From positions 3,387,340 to 3,451,339 of the forward strand of contig OY986971.1 in assembly GCA_963920575.1 (NCBI GenBank): a DNA stretch of 64,000 bases. Direction: 5' to 3'. The notes under the pieces were generated by a model that was not told the origin of the DNA, ran no database searches, and was given only the letters and a program-made list of their open reading frames with translations. This document shows positions 8,308-20,300 of the stretch, piece by piece (the stretch's first letter is position 1; every line of letters starts with the position of its first letter). The position numbers and the translations under genes were made by a program. The stretch comes from Narthecium ossifragum (Eukaryota; Streptophyta; Magnoliopsida; Dioscoreales; Nartheciaceae).

Positions 8308-11300
8308 ATGGAGCCGACCATCAGGGGCGCCGTCCGGCCCCTTCAGCTCAACCCGGCACGGACGGCGGTGGTCGATCTCTTCAACATATATCTCGGGGTA
8401 GGTCTTCCTTCCATCCACCGTGGTTGGATTTCTAGACTTTTTTCGCTATTATTTACAACGAGTTATTGTCAATCTCTCTTGCAGAAGAACGCTCAGCAGA
8501 AGCCCGAAGACGCCTCCCGTGAAACCTCGTAAGTGCGGTCCAATTGATATCTCTGTTAGATGGAACTGTGCCTTGTGTTCTTAGTATTTATTTAAAGTAC
8601 TCGTATATATCCGGAACTTATATTATTTAAGGACTGGTGCTTTAAATGCCGAAACAAATTAGTTGGAATTAGTGGAGGAAAGAAATTTGTTTATTTGTCT
8701 TGACATCTGTGCTAAATACCAAAAAGGGTTTGATGGAGTTCTAACGCTTGGGTTAATCTACGTGTTCTTTTAGGAAAACCTTAGTTAAGAGATGATGGGG
8801 CACAAGAATGGCTGGTGCAATGGGGTTTGTTGAAGTTGATCAATAGAATGAATATACTTTGAGATATTTGTGTGGTGCTTCTTGTTCTTATATTTCTTGG
8901 AGGGAAGTTGTTCCGAGAGATGAGTTAAAGGAATGGATACAGGAGTTTGATGTAATATCCTGTTGGTTGGTCTATAGAGAAGTATCAATTAACGTTTGGA
9001 AAGCTCCAAGTTGTCAAGGTTTGCAAGATACATGCAGGCATTGTAGAATTGGCGACAGTAGATAGCTAGCTTTGTGTTGTAAATGCCTGCCAAATTTTAC
9101 ATCCTTGAGCATCTATTGGGTTAAGAATTCGTGTGTCATTGAGGTGAGAGAGGGTTAATATTTGCACTCTGATCAATGTGATGCAATTCATGGAGCCTCT
9201 TCATGTTTAGGAAGCTTAGCAATTTTTGCCAATGCTAGCATTCTCCGTAACTGAAACATGCTCATCTTGCTAATGCCTCTCCTTGAGATGGACTTGAGTT
9301 ATGTTATTGTGTTCCTGTTGCACTCCATGAAGCTTGAAGGTTTGAATTTAACAGACCGGGCTGACCTTTAATACGAAAGCTTTTCGTCTACTGCATAAAC
9401 GTACCTCTTTGAAGATTGTGCTCAGGAATTTATTTTCATTTTGACCAACCCTAACTGCATGTGTTCCAAGTTTATGAAGAATTACCCCTATAAAGATAGA
9501 AAGAAGCAAATGAGGGCTTACAATTGAAAATAGGAAGGTGCTGTAGAATTTGAAATAACCATCTCATTCTAAGAATTCCATTTTTTTCTTGACTTGCTGT
9601 GCTTTATCTTGTTGAACTGTCTTAGAAGAATAGTCTTTCCTCAAAACCTATGTGCCTGCAATTGCAAATTCCATCCTGAAGCAATATCATTAAATCTGAT
9701 GTGTGGTTCTTTTAAAGACTCAGTATCTTTTTATTGTAAGTTTGCTGGATAGCAGTTTCATCACACCAATTTAAATATGTGGTTGAATGCAAAACATGCT
9801 GTTAAGTTTTCTCAATAAGACGTGCCTCGCTTTTCTCTTTCACATGAAGCTGTTCATGTGTATCTCTAGTTGACAAAATTATAATCGATACTTAGTTTCA
9901 GAAATGGGAATTTTTCTATCTTTTAGTTTCTTTTAGAGGGGATGTCAAAAGATTGGTTGTCCCTTTGGTTACTGCCGAAATTCCTTCCAGTGTCTTCTTG
10001 ACAGAAGATTGGTTATATCTGTTGCAATACAGGGTGTTTAGCTGTTATCGTTTGAGTTTTTTGTGCTAAAAATAAGCCTATGTTCTTATACATTGCTTTT
10101 ATATCAAAAACTTTCTCAGTGGAAAGTTCCCAATTGATTTTTTTGATTAATCGTATCTGAAATGGTGTGCCAAAATGGATGGACTTCAACGCAGGTTTTG
10201 GAAAATTTGAACATTATTAACAGTTGGGAAGAAAGAACGAGAAACTGGGCAATTTTGGTCAAACGAGTTTTTATTTAACAGGAATCTCTTATTCAACTAA
10301 GTTTAGAATTCTTTAGGCCCCAATAACCTTTTTTTAACCCAAAGATTTAAGTGCCGGTTGGCACGAAGTGTGCTGACCAGTACTTACCATGCAAGTAATT
10401 TATGGGCATGATACATATACTTGGCACGGTGATCATGCCGAGTACATTGTAGTTAGTGAGAGCAAGGATTTCCAAACCGGCCGGCACATGTCCGTGCCGG
10501 CCAGTATGTGCCGGACCGGCAGCTAGCCGGGATAAAAAACCCCCCCGAATCGGTATCGGGGGGGGGGGGGTGCCGGAGTTGTGCCGGGCGATACATAAGG
10601 TATCGCCCGGTATTGACCCGATATCGGGGGGGGGGGGCGGAGTTGTGCCGGAGGAGAGAGAGGAACAGAGGAAGTGGGAGGAGAGAGAGGGGAGGAGAGA
10701 AACAGAGGAAGAGGGAGGAGAGAAAGAGAGAGGGGAGGAGAGAAACAGAGAGGGGAGGGGGGAAAGAGGAGAGAAACAGAGGAGCCGGAGGAGAGAGAGG
10801 AACAGAGGAAGAGGGAGGAGCGAGAGGGGAGGAGAGAAAGAGAGAGGGGAGGAGCCGGAGCAGAGGGGGGGCCAGAGCTGGGAGGAGGACGAGGCGGAGA
10901 AGAGGAGACGGAGCCTGAGGGGAGGAGGAGCCAGAGGCGGAGGGGAGGAGGAGCCCGAGGCGGAGGCGGAGGGGGGGGAGGAGGAGCCGGGGGGGAGGAG
11001 CCGGGGGGGAGGAGGAGCCCGAGGCGGAGGGGAGGGGCCGGAGGCGGAGGAGAGGAGGAGCCGCGTGGGCGATCTGGGGGGAGGCGGAGGAGAGGAGGAA
11101 CCGCGTGGGGAGGAGGAGGTGAGGAGTGGAGTGCTGCGGGAGAAAAAAAGAGAAGGAGAGGGGAGAGCAGTGGCCACGTGGGGGAAAAAGTAAAAGAAAA
11201 GGGAGGAGAGAGAGAGAGGAGGGGTGACACGTGAATTTGTGGGCAACATGCAGAGCGAGATAAGGAGAGAAATGAAAGAGAAGAAGCTGGTCGGGTAGTC

Positions 11301-14300
11301 AACAAGTCAGAGGAGGAGAGAGAAGGGGGTGAGTGAGTGTAACATGTCAGAGAAAGAGAAAGAGAGGGTGAGTGAGTGCCGACAAGCTAAAAATAAAAAT
11401 CAGCATGTTATTTATCAATGATAGGCCTCATATAAATGTTATTTATTATTATTATTTATTTAATGATGGTTATTAGTAACATTTTTTAATTTAATAATGA
11501 TTGTTTTTAGCATTTTTTTTATCTAATAATGGTAACTTTCCAATAATTAAATGTATCATATGAAAATTTAAAATTTTATGTTAATAATCATTTTAGTTAT
11601 TATATTACTTTCTGATGCTATTTAGTTTTTTTTATGACTTATTCATATTAATTTTTACGTTAATTGCTGATGCTATTTTCTATGTTAATTACTTACTATA
11701 ATTTTCATATTAATTGATAAATGCTGTATTTTACATCAAAATTAATTCAAATTGATGGACAAATGAGAAAACTAGTACTTGTCCATATTTGAAGGTGTTA
11801 AAAAAAAGTTTGAAAATTTTCATGAATTTCCTGTTGGAATACTATATGGTTTTGAGTTCTACTATAAACATTTATCTTAGACCACCGAATGACATATTAT
11901 GGTTAGTCTGAAAAAGAGCTTGGTGTGTACTCATATAAGAGATGTATTGAACCGTTGATTATGTGTTATGTATTGTATTATACTACTTTGATATGTTTCA
12001 CTCTGTGCTGGTATAATAGATTATATTTGGCTAATTGGAGATGTTGAAAACGAGTGAATTTCACTCGTCTGGACCGGCACGGGGGCGTACCGGTCCAGCA
12101 TGGCACGTACCGTACCGGCGGGTTGCCGGCACGGCGCGTGCCACCGGCATGGCAATCCTTGAGTGAGAGTATATTGTCCTCCTATTCAGCCCCCGTGTGA
12201 TCTGCATATATGGACTGACAACACGTCTGACCATGTTGAGACTTAAACTAGTTTTCAGCAGAAAGTGGATCGATCATTTTGGTAAAAATGGTCATCTTTA
12301 GTCAGCACAAATCCCTCTTTAAATGAGCCTGGAATTCTATAGGCCCTAATAATCTTTGTTGAATAACTTGTTTCAGCAGAAAGTGGATAGATGTTATTAA
12401 CCAAGTGTTGATATGGTTGGAATTGTTCGTTTTTGGGGGAAGGAAGTGATGGAGGGAGAGGGAGAGAGGAGGGGGGGTGGGGGGTGGGGTTGTTGATTAT
12501 GGCGGACGTCTTTCATGATTTTAGACAAAATTCCTTTGGCTACATCTTGGTGGAATCTTAGTCTCTTGTCAAACCTGTCGACTGAAGTTAGGGTTGCAAG
12601 ATCTTGATTTGTGGGAATCCTTGTGCAAAAGCATTAGAGGGCTAATATATGTGAACCAAATAGAATTGGTTGAGCGGAAACCACTGCATATATAGTAATG
12701 GGGGCTTGCATCCATATGTCAGGTATAAGAGAGGCACTTTGTTTTACCATGAAAAATGAGAACATCTTAGGTAGTCTAGTTCTGTTTTCCCCTGCTCGAT
12801 CATATGATTGCCTTGATTTGTAGGAATCTTAGTCTACATCTTGGTGGAATCTTATGGCAGACGTCTTTCATGATTTTAGACAAAATTCCTTTGGCTACAT
12901 CTTGGTGGAATCTTAGTCTCTTGTCAAACCTGTCGACTGAAGTTAAGGTTGCAAGATCTTGATTTGTAGGAATCCTTGTGCAAAAGCATTAGAGGGCCAA
13001 TATATGTGAACCAAATAGAATTGTTTGAGCGTAAACTACTACATATATAGTAATGGGGGCTTGCATCCATATGTCAGGTATAAGAGAGGCACTCTTGATG
13101 TTCTTGTTTTACCATGAAAAATGAGAACATCTTGGGTAGTCTAGCTCTGTTTCCCCTGCTCGATCATATGATTGCCTTTTGCCCTGAAGGTTAATTGATT
13201 GTATGCCAATCATATAGGGAAGTAGTAGCATTGAGTTTGTGAGTCAGGGCATGCAGATTTTGTGACTGATACCATAAAGTCATTTCCTAGGGCACCATTG
13301 GATTTGTTTGCTCATAATGAAGTTTTGGTGCTACTTTTATTCGTCACATAATTTGAAAATTGTGTTCTGTTACTTGATAGTTTTATTGGTGTCACATGTC
13401 TATCAGGAACAAGATGCAGAAGAGGGTAACTGCTCCTAACCGGGAGCTTCCTCCACGAAATGAGGAGTTTCTTTCAGATTTTGAACAAATGCAGGCACAA
13501 TTCTCTGTGAGTAGTCTCTAATTGGCATTTATTTGTGCATTGATGTCAAGTTTTTTTTTTTTTTTTGGCGTTATGTTTGCAGTTCTTTAATGTCTGATTT
13601 CAGGACCAGGAACATATGCAAGCAGTGACCGAAGTTGTTCTGATATCTTTCATCGTACAGTGCAGTAGTCATGCACCCCAATCAGAATTTCTCCTGTTCG
13701 CTCTGCGAACCTTGTGCAGCATAGGCTATGTAAAGTGGGATACTTTTCTGCCTTCTCTCCTCAGTGCAGTCTCTTCTGCAGAGGCATCAGTTGGGCCTGG
13801 GAGTCCTGCAATGGCAGGAGTGTCATCAGCTGGCTTGTCGTCATCTGTAATGATGCCTTCTTCATCTTCAGTCCCTGCTAATTTCCATGCGTCAAATCCA
13901 GCATCTCCGTTGTCTTCCATTTATGGTATTGGATCTCCTGCCCAATCTGCAACTGATCAGTCTAGCAGTGCAATTTTGTCACCAGTTAAGCCATCAGAAC
14001 TTGCTGGTGCTGGGCAGCAGACTTTCTCAAGGGCCAATCAGTTACCTAAGGGCCCTGTGCTAAGCTATCTACGGCAGTTAGTTTGTAAAATTATCTTGGT
14101 TGGACTTGAATCAAATCTAAAGCCGGTTACAAATGCAGAGGTTTTCTCGCATATGCTTAATTGGTTGGTTAGTTGGGATCAAAGACAACCTGGCTCTGAT
14201 GAGTCTGAAGGCACGAGGATCTGGAAGCCTGAAAAAACTTTGCATGAATGGCAGCATACTTGTTTGGATGTTATATGGATGATCGTGGAGGAGGATAAAT

Positions 14301-17300
14301 GCCGAATTCCATTTTACGAGTTGCTTCGTAGTGGTTTGCAGTTTATTGACAATATTCCTGATGACGAAGCATTGTTTAGTATCATTTTGGAGATTCACAG
14401 GAGGAGGGATATGGTGGCCACACATATGCAAATGCTTGATCAGCATCTGCAGTGCCCGACATTTGCAACACACCGATTCCCTTCTCAAACTTATCCAAGT
14501 ATAACAGGTGAACCATTGGTGAATTTGCGTCATTCACCTATAACTTATCCTACTGTTTTGGGAGAACCATTACACGGAGAGGTGAGAAACCTGCTTTTTC
14601 TTTCCATGAGATTGTACTTAATTCAATAAGTAATTGGAATTAATGTGTCTACACAGTTTTTTGATAGAGGGTCATATTATTTATCTCACATGGGATGATT
14701 GTTCTGAGAGTTGTTGATGGAACTGGAATATCTTTAGCCTGTAAGTTTAATTTTGCATCTGTCACATTTGTAGAGAATCTCAAAAATATAGTGGACATAG
14801 TTTTTGACTTACTGTATTGGTACATATAGCTTTTCTATATGTAAATCCAGGTCTATTGGTTGGTGCACATTGAATTCGGATACTACCTAGAATCACAATA
14901 CCAAAATACCGTTAGAAGAGCAAGTGGTGGACTGTAGACCTAAGATTTCAAATGGGAATTTGCTATTGAGTTAAATGTTTATCTCACGTATACCCATGCT
15001 CTATTTTAGTAAGTATGCATGTAAAACCTGTACGTAGAAAGTCGCCTTAGACATTTGTGTTCAAGTGTTACGCACAAATTTTTTCTTCAAGTACGTAGTT
15101 TTATTAGGGTAAGTCTATCATCCTAATTGGATCCCAACTCCCAATGGAGGAATTAAGAGGTAGTTGCTGCAAGTTTTGTTGCCATAGTAAATGTTGAACT
15201 TTGCAGACTTAGTTCTCTTTCCATGCTACCCATTTGCATCATGCTACTTCAATTCCTTCAATCTAGTCCTTTCTAATTTCTCTCTACCTCTTCCAGCTTT
15301 CGTTCCCTAAATATGAACTCCTCCCTGGATTTTTCTCCCACGATTTCTCTTCCTATGCAGAAACCGTCTTAGTCATGCTTTTTGCTTTGGTGATTGTCCT
15401 TACTTTCTGAAGCATACATTCTTCCCTCTTCCTTCCTAGTTTTGCACAAATTCATCCTAACATTCTCATTGGACCATGATTCTTTAGGTGCTTAAGCCTA
15501 CTTTATTGCTTGAAATTGTAGAATGCTCTGCATCCCCAGTTTCAATACATGTCTGTTGGTGCCATGAACTTAAAATGGTATTACGAGAATTGCAGCATAT
15601 ACCTGCAACAAATATATGCTAATGACAGTTATTCATACTTGACTCATTTACATAATTGTGCTGCTCTAGTTAGTCACAAGTCTTGATGTGTTACTTCTAG
15701 TATGCACACTCAGGATTGGCTATCGAAGTTAGTGTTGTTATATGTACGCATAATGCATATATGTCCATTAGCCAAAGCAATATATTAAAATCATATTTTG
15801 CATATACATGACGAATGCATGTATGTACTCATATATTCGTGCATGCTGCAGTTATCTATAAATGTTGATATATGTGCCAAGGATTTCAGTGCGGATAAAT
15901 GTATTGGGTCGACAGCATGGAGGCAGTGACCGGGCACATGCTTTTAAGGTGAATAATGTGATATGAGACGACTTTGAGAGAGAAAAGGGAGAAAAAATAA
16001 GAGCTGAATTAGAAAGGGTAATGTTGGAGTTGTTTTCCGGTGAAAATCTGCAGTGACAATGCAAGTGGTAGTGCCACCGGTGGATAGGTTTTGATTGGAA
16101 GTTGAATCAAGGGGCTTTATAGATTGCATCGCTTATTAGTTTCTTGGGTTTTAAATGGGATCAATTCAATTTTTATTTTTTTATTTTTTGGGCTAACTTA
16201 TGAAATTCAGTATATAACGTCGAATTCCTTGAACAAAAAACTTTAAAAGGATATAAGGGTGCTTCGGGTAGGTTTTGGCCCAAACTAAGTGCATCGGATC
16301 TGGAATTGCTTGTTTCATGTGTGTTTTTACATAGGGTACCAAGGTGTTGGTGCATTATTGTGCCGATAACCCCGTGCAAAGTACATATTGGGCGGTATGC
16401 ACCGTGCTTTCCAATTGGGAGTTTCCTATTATGTACCTTGACATGGCCAAATGTGTGGACATGTGGTGTAAATATATTCTGTGAACTCTTATGATTGACC
16501 AAAAAGTATATATTTGGTGGCAGAGATCATGGTAACGTGATCAACGAATGGAAGGTATCGGGATCCATTGAATTTAGACTTTGATGTCTTCGGTGAGTAG
16601 AGCATGATCTACATCATGAAGGGTTGAATAATCTACCCTTTTGGTGAATGTGGAATCTACTTCGCCATACATTTATATATATCAATGACTTGTCTTCTTG
16701 GATTTTGTTACCAATAAATGTGGGAATCGATTTGGTCAACTTATTTTAGTGGACACTTTGGCTAGATAGAAATGACCGTTTCTCATGGATAAATCACTTT
16801 TAAGGAGCAGTTGCTGCAAGGTATCACTTTCTTACCTAAAAGTGAAATCATGACAAAGTCGGAGTGAGGCTAAAATTGCCAAGGGATACTTGGAGGGTGA
16901 ATGCATCATCCTAGAGAAAGTTTTAGCACCCGTACCTTGTTCCCTTACAAGCAGCGAGGTGACAGTTTGCTTGATAAGGCCATCTCTACCAAATCTGCTT
17001 TTCAAAGGGTTCAAATATATCTAAATCACTTAGATCAGAGCTTGGACAGCTAAGATAGCCCTGGTTTTCTGAAAATGGTGGTATTTCCGTGTCGATGCTA
17101 AACAAACCTGCAATTGATTTTGGTTTTTTGGTTGCTTTTCTTATTCTACCCTTTCCTCTAAAGTATGTTTTAGTGATTCAATAACTCTTCATAGGACCTG
17201 GAAATCGTTTTGGAAGTCAAACTTTTCGTGGTAAGTAATTCTATAGTGTGATAGCCATTTAAGATTTTACTCCATATCGCTTTTCGAAATTCTGGTGCAA

Positions 17301-20300
17301 TACCAACTGTGGACAAGAATTCTGGGGAGGAGAAAGCTTAATGTCTTCATGGAAAAGGTATTTCTTGTTGGCGATTGTTGCAGCATCGACTAACTTTGTA
17401 CTGAGGATAGAAACTAGCAATCTTCCAGATAGAGTAATTTAGATAATATTCTAGTTCTTTCATATGGCTTTTTGTCTGAGTTTCTACATAAGCTTACATA
17501 TGCTTTTCTTGTTTAATTTCAACCTTGTTATTAGCTTTTGGTCATCGCGTCAATATAATTGTAACAAATTGCTATCATATTGTAAATTTGGATATACTTC
17601 TACATTTTCTGGATTGATGATTTATTGAGTTATGGTATCCTAAAACACAACGATCAATGGCTTCTTTGTAAGCATCATGGATTGCAGTGCCGTTTTGGCC
17701 GGCATGATCAATTCGACATGTGCTACTGGCACTGATCATGCCAACCCTCGGTGCACACAATGAGGGTGAGAGAAATAGAAATAGAGTAGAGGTGAGGGGG
17801 GGAAGAGGGGTGAGGAGGGGAGGAGAAGAAGAGGTGAAGAGGAAAAGAGTTGAGGAGTCGTGGAGGCTGGTAAAGGCGGAGTCCGGTGTAGATGGGGCCA
17901 AGGTAGGTGAATGGTCCACGCGAAAGGTGAGGGAAGTGATCAAAATAGGGTTTTGTTGATTTTATATACCTAATTAACAATTTAGAGGGTTTTGGGTGAA
18001 AGCAACACAATCTTATTTAATCTAGCCCGATTGCGGGTGAAACGTGTTAAGAGGGGTGCCGGGATATGGTGGTATCCTGCAGGTAAATAATCAGTACCAT
18101 ATATGCTGGGTGGCATGTCGTGTCACCCCACTAGCATGCACTATTGTTCATAGTTTTTATGCAACAAATTTTTGTTATGCTTGTAGATAGAGTATAATGG
18201 TATAAATGCAGTAATTGTTTTTTTTTTGGTTTTCATGCACATATATTTGGGTTCTTATAGAGATCCTCATACGCTTATGCATTCCTTATAATAGCTTCAA
18301 TTACTCCATTGGACTTTGCCATCCTCTTGTTTGTACACACACTTACACCAAGATGTGGATGTTTGGTGAGCCCTTAGGTTTAAGTAGTAGGAACGAGAAC
18401 ACGAGTACAAAGGAGAACCATTGGGGCGAAGGAGATTTTTCAGATAGAATTCAAATTTGATAAACTCGTATCAAGAAAGCCTTTGGTACCAAATGTAAGC
18501 GATCCTTGCTTACACAGGCGAACTCTTTACAGGTATCATGTTATTTGGCTTTAGTTTTTTTGGTAAGGCCTAAATGTTGGATGGTGTGATTATCTATTTG
18601 GAGTTTGTGGGAATGATTGAGGTGATGGTTGGAGACCGATAGGTGGAAAGTTGGAAGAGAAGGAAGTTGATTATGGAAAGGAGTCATGCAGTAGCTTGGC
18701 ATATTCACTCGGGATAGAAAGGTCAATGCACCTACTTATTTCATGCAGATGATTCTAGGGCTGATCAAATCTGTGAAGTTCAGGAAGTGGCATAGTGGTG
18801 TTTTCCGAGAACGGTTCCATCTTTAGGTGTGATACAACAATTTGTCAACCAGGGGAGGGTTGTCTGCGAATAGGTGATTTTGGAAGATTTCATACCCACA
18901 ATCTGCTTTCAAATAGATAATTTTCAGTTGTATTAGTTGACTTTGGAAGACATCAAATGTTTATAGCTTTTATGACTAGCAAATATTGTTCTTTAAGCCC
19001 ATATTATCTATGGTTAGCAAATATTGGGTACAAGTTGTAAGTTCAGTTCCCCGTAACATTTGAGAAGGTTTTGTAACAATTGTGCTTGCCATCATGGATT
19101 TCCATACTGGTTGGCACGGTCGGTATGTACCGTGCCGACTGGCCGCCCCGATGTTGTGCCGATACGAACCGGCATGGGGGAGGAGGGAAAGAGGAGAGAA
19201 ACAGAGGAAGAGAAGGAGAAGAAGAGGGAGGAGAGAAAGGGAGAGGGGAGGGAAAGAGGAGAGAAACAGAGGAAGAGGGAGGAGATAAAGAGAGGGAGGA
19301 GGAGAGAAACAGAGGAAGAGGGAGGGGAGAAAGGGAGAGGGGAGGGAAAGAGGAGAGAAACAGAGGAAGAGGGAAAGAGGAGAGAAACAGAGGAAGAGGG
19401 AAAGAGGAGAGAAAGAGGGGAGGGAGGAGCCGGAGTCGTAGGGGAGGAGGAACCGGAGAAGAGCGGGGGGAGGATGAGCCGGAGAAGAGGAGGTGACAGA
19501 GCTAGAGCCGGAGGGGAGGATGAGCCGGAGAAGAGGTGGGGCCGCAACTTGGGGGAGGAACAAGGCTTTCGCAGGAGAAGTAGAGAAGGAAAGGGTGAAG
19601 AAAAAGAAGGGCCGCGTGGGAGAAAAAGAGAAGGGGGGAGAGAGAGGAGAACATGCCATGTGGGAGAAAAAAGCATAGATAAGGGAGGAGAGAGGAGAAG
19701 TGGCAGGCGGATTGGTGGGTCAGCATGGAGTGCGGGATAAAGAGAAAAAGGAAAGACAAGGGCTTGGCCGGGTAGTCAGCAAGTGAGAGAGGGAGAGAGA
19801 TGGGGAGAGTGATTGCCGACGGGTTCAAAATAGATATGTTATTTATCATTATTTTTTATTTATTAATGATAAGCCTCATATGATATATTATTATTATTAT
19901 TATTTATTTAATAATGATTGTTTTTAGTATTCATTTTTATTTAGCAATGGTAATTTCCGATAATTAAATGTATCATATGAAAATTTAAAATTTTATGTTA
20001 ATAATCATTTTAGTTATTATATTATTTTCTGATGCTATTTAGTTTTTTTATTACTCATTCATGTTAGTTTTTACGTTAATTGCTGATGTTACTTTCTATG
20101 TTAATTACTTACAATAATTTTCATATTAATTGATAAATGTTGTATTTTACATCAAAATTAATTCAAATCATGGACAAATTAGAAAACTAGTATTTAACAT
20201 ATATTAATATTTTTTTTAAATCCATTATAATAAAAAAAATATAGGAACCTTTAAAAATTTTGAAAATTGAAAATAACTAAAAGTTATAGAGAAAATTAAA

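Noticed and set aside
10347..11305. Long overlapping open frames (up to 300 codons) on both strands rich in Arg/Glu/Gly or Ser/Pro/Leu
   Set aside because: They follow from the near-pure GA composition, which lacks stop codons in most frames; they have no domain and overlap each other in several frames.
18976..19849. Similar long frames in the second GA block
   Set aside because: Same compositional artefact in copy B of the hAT-like element.
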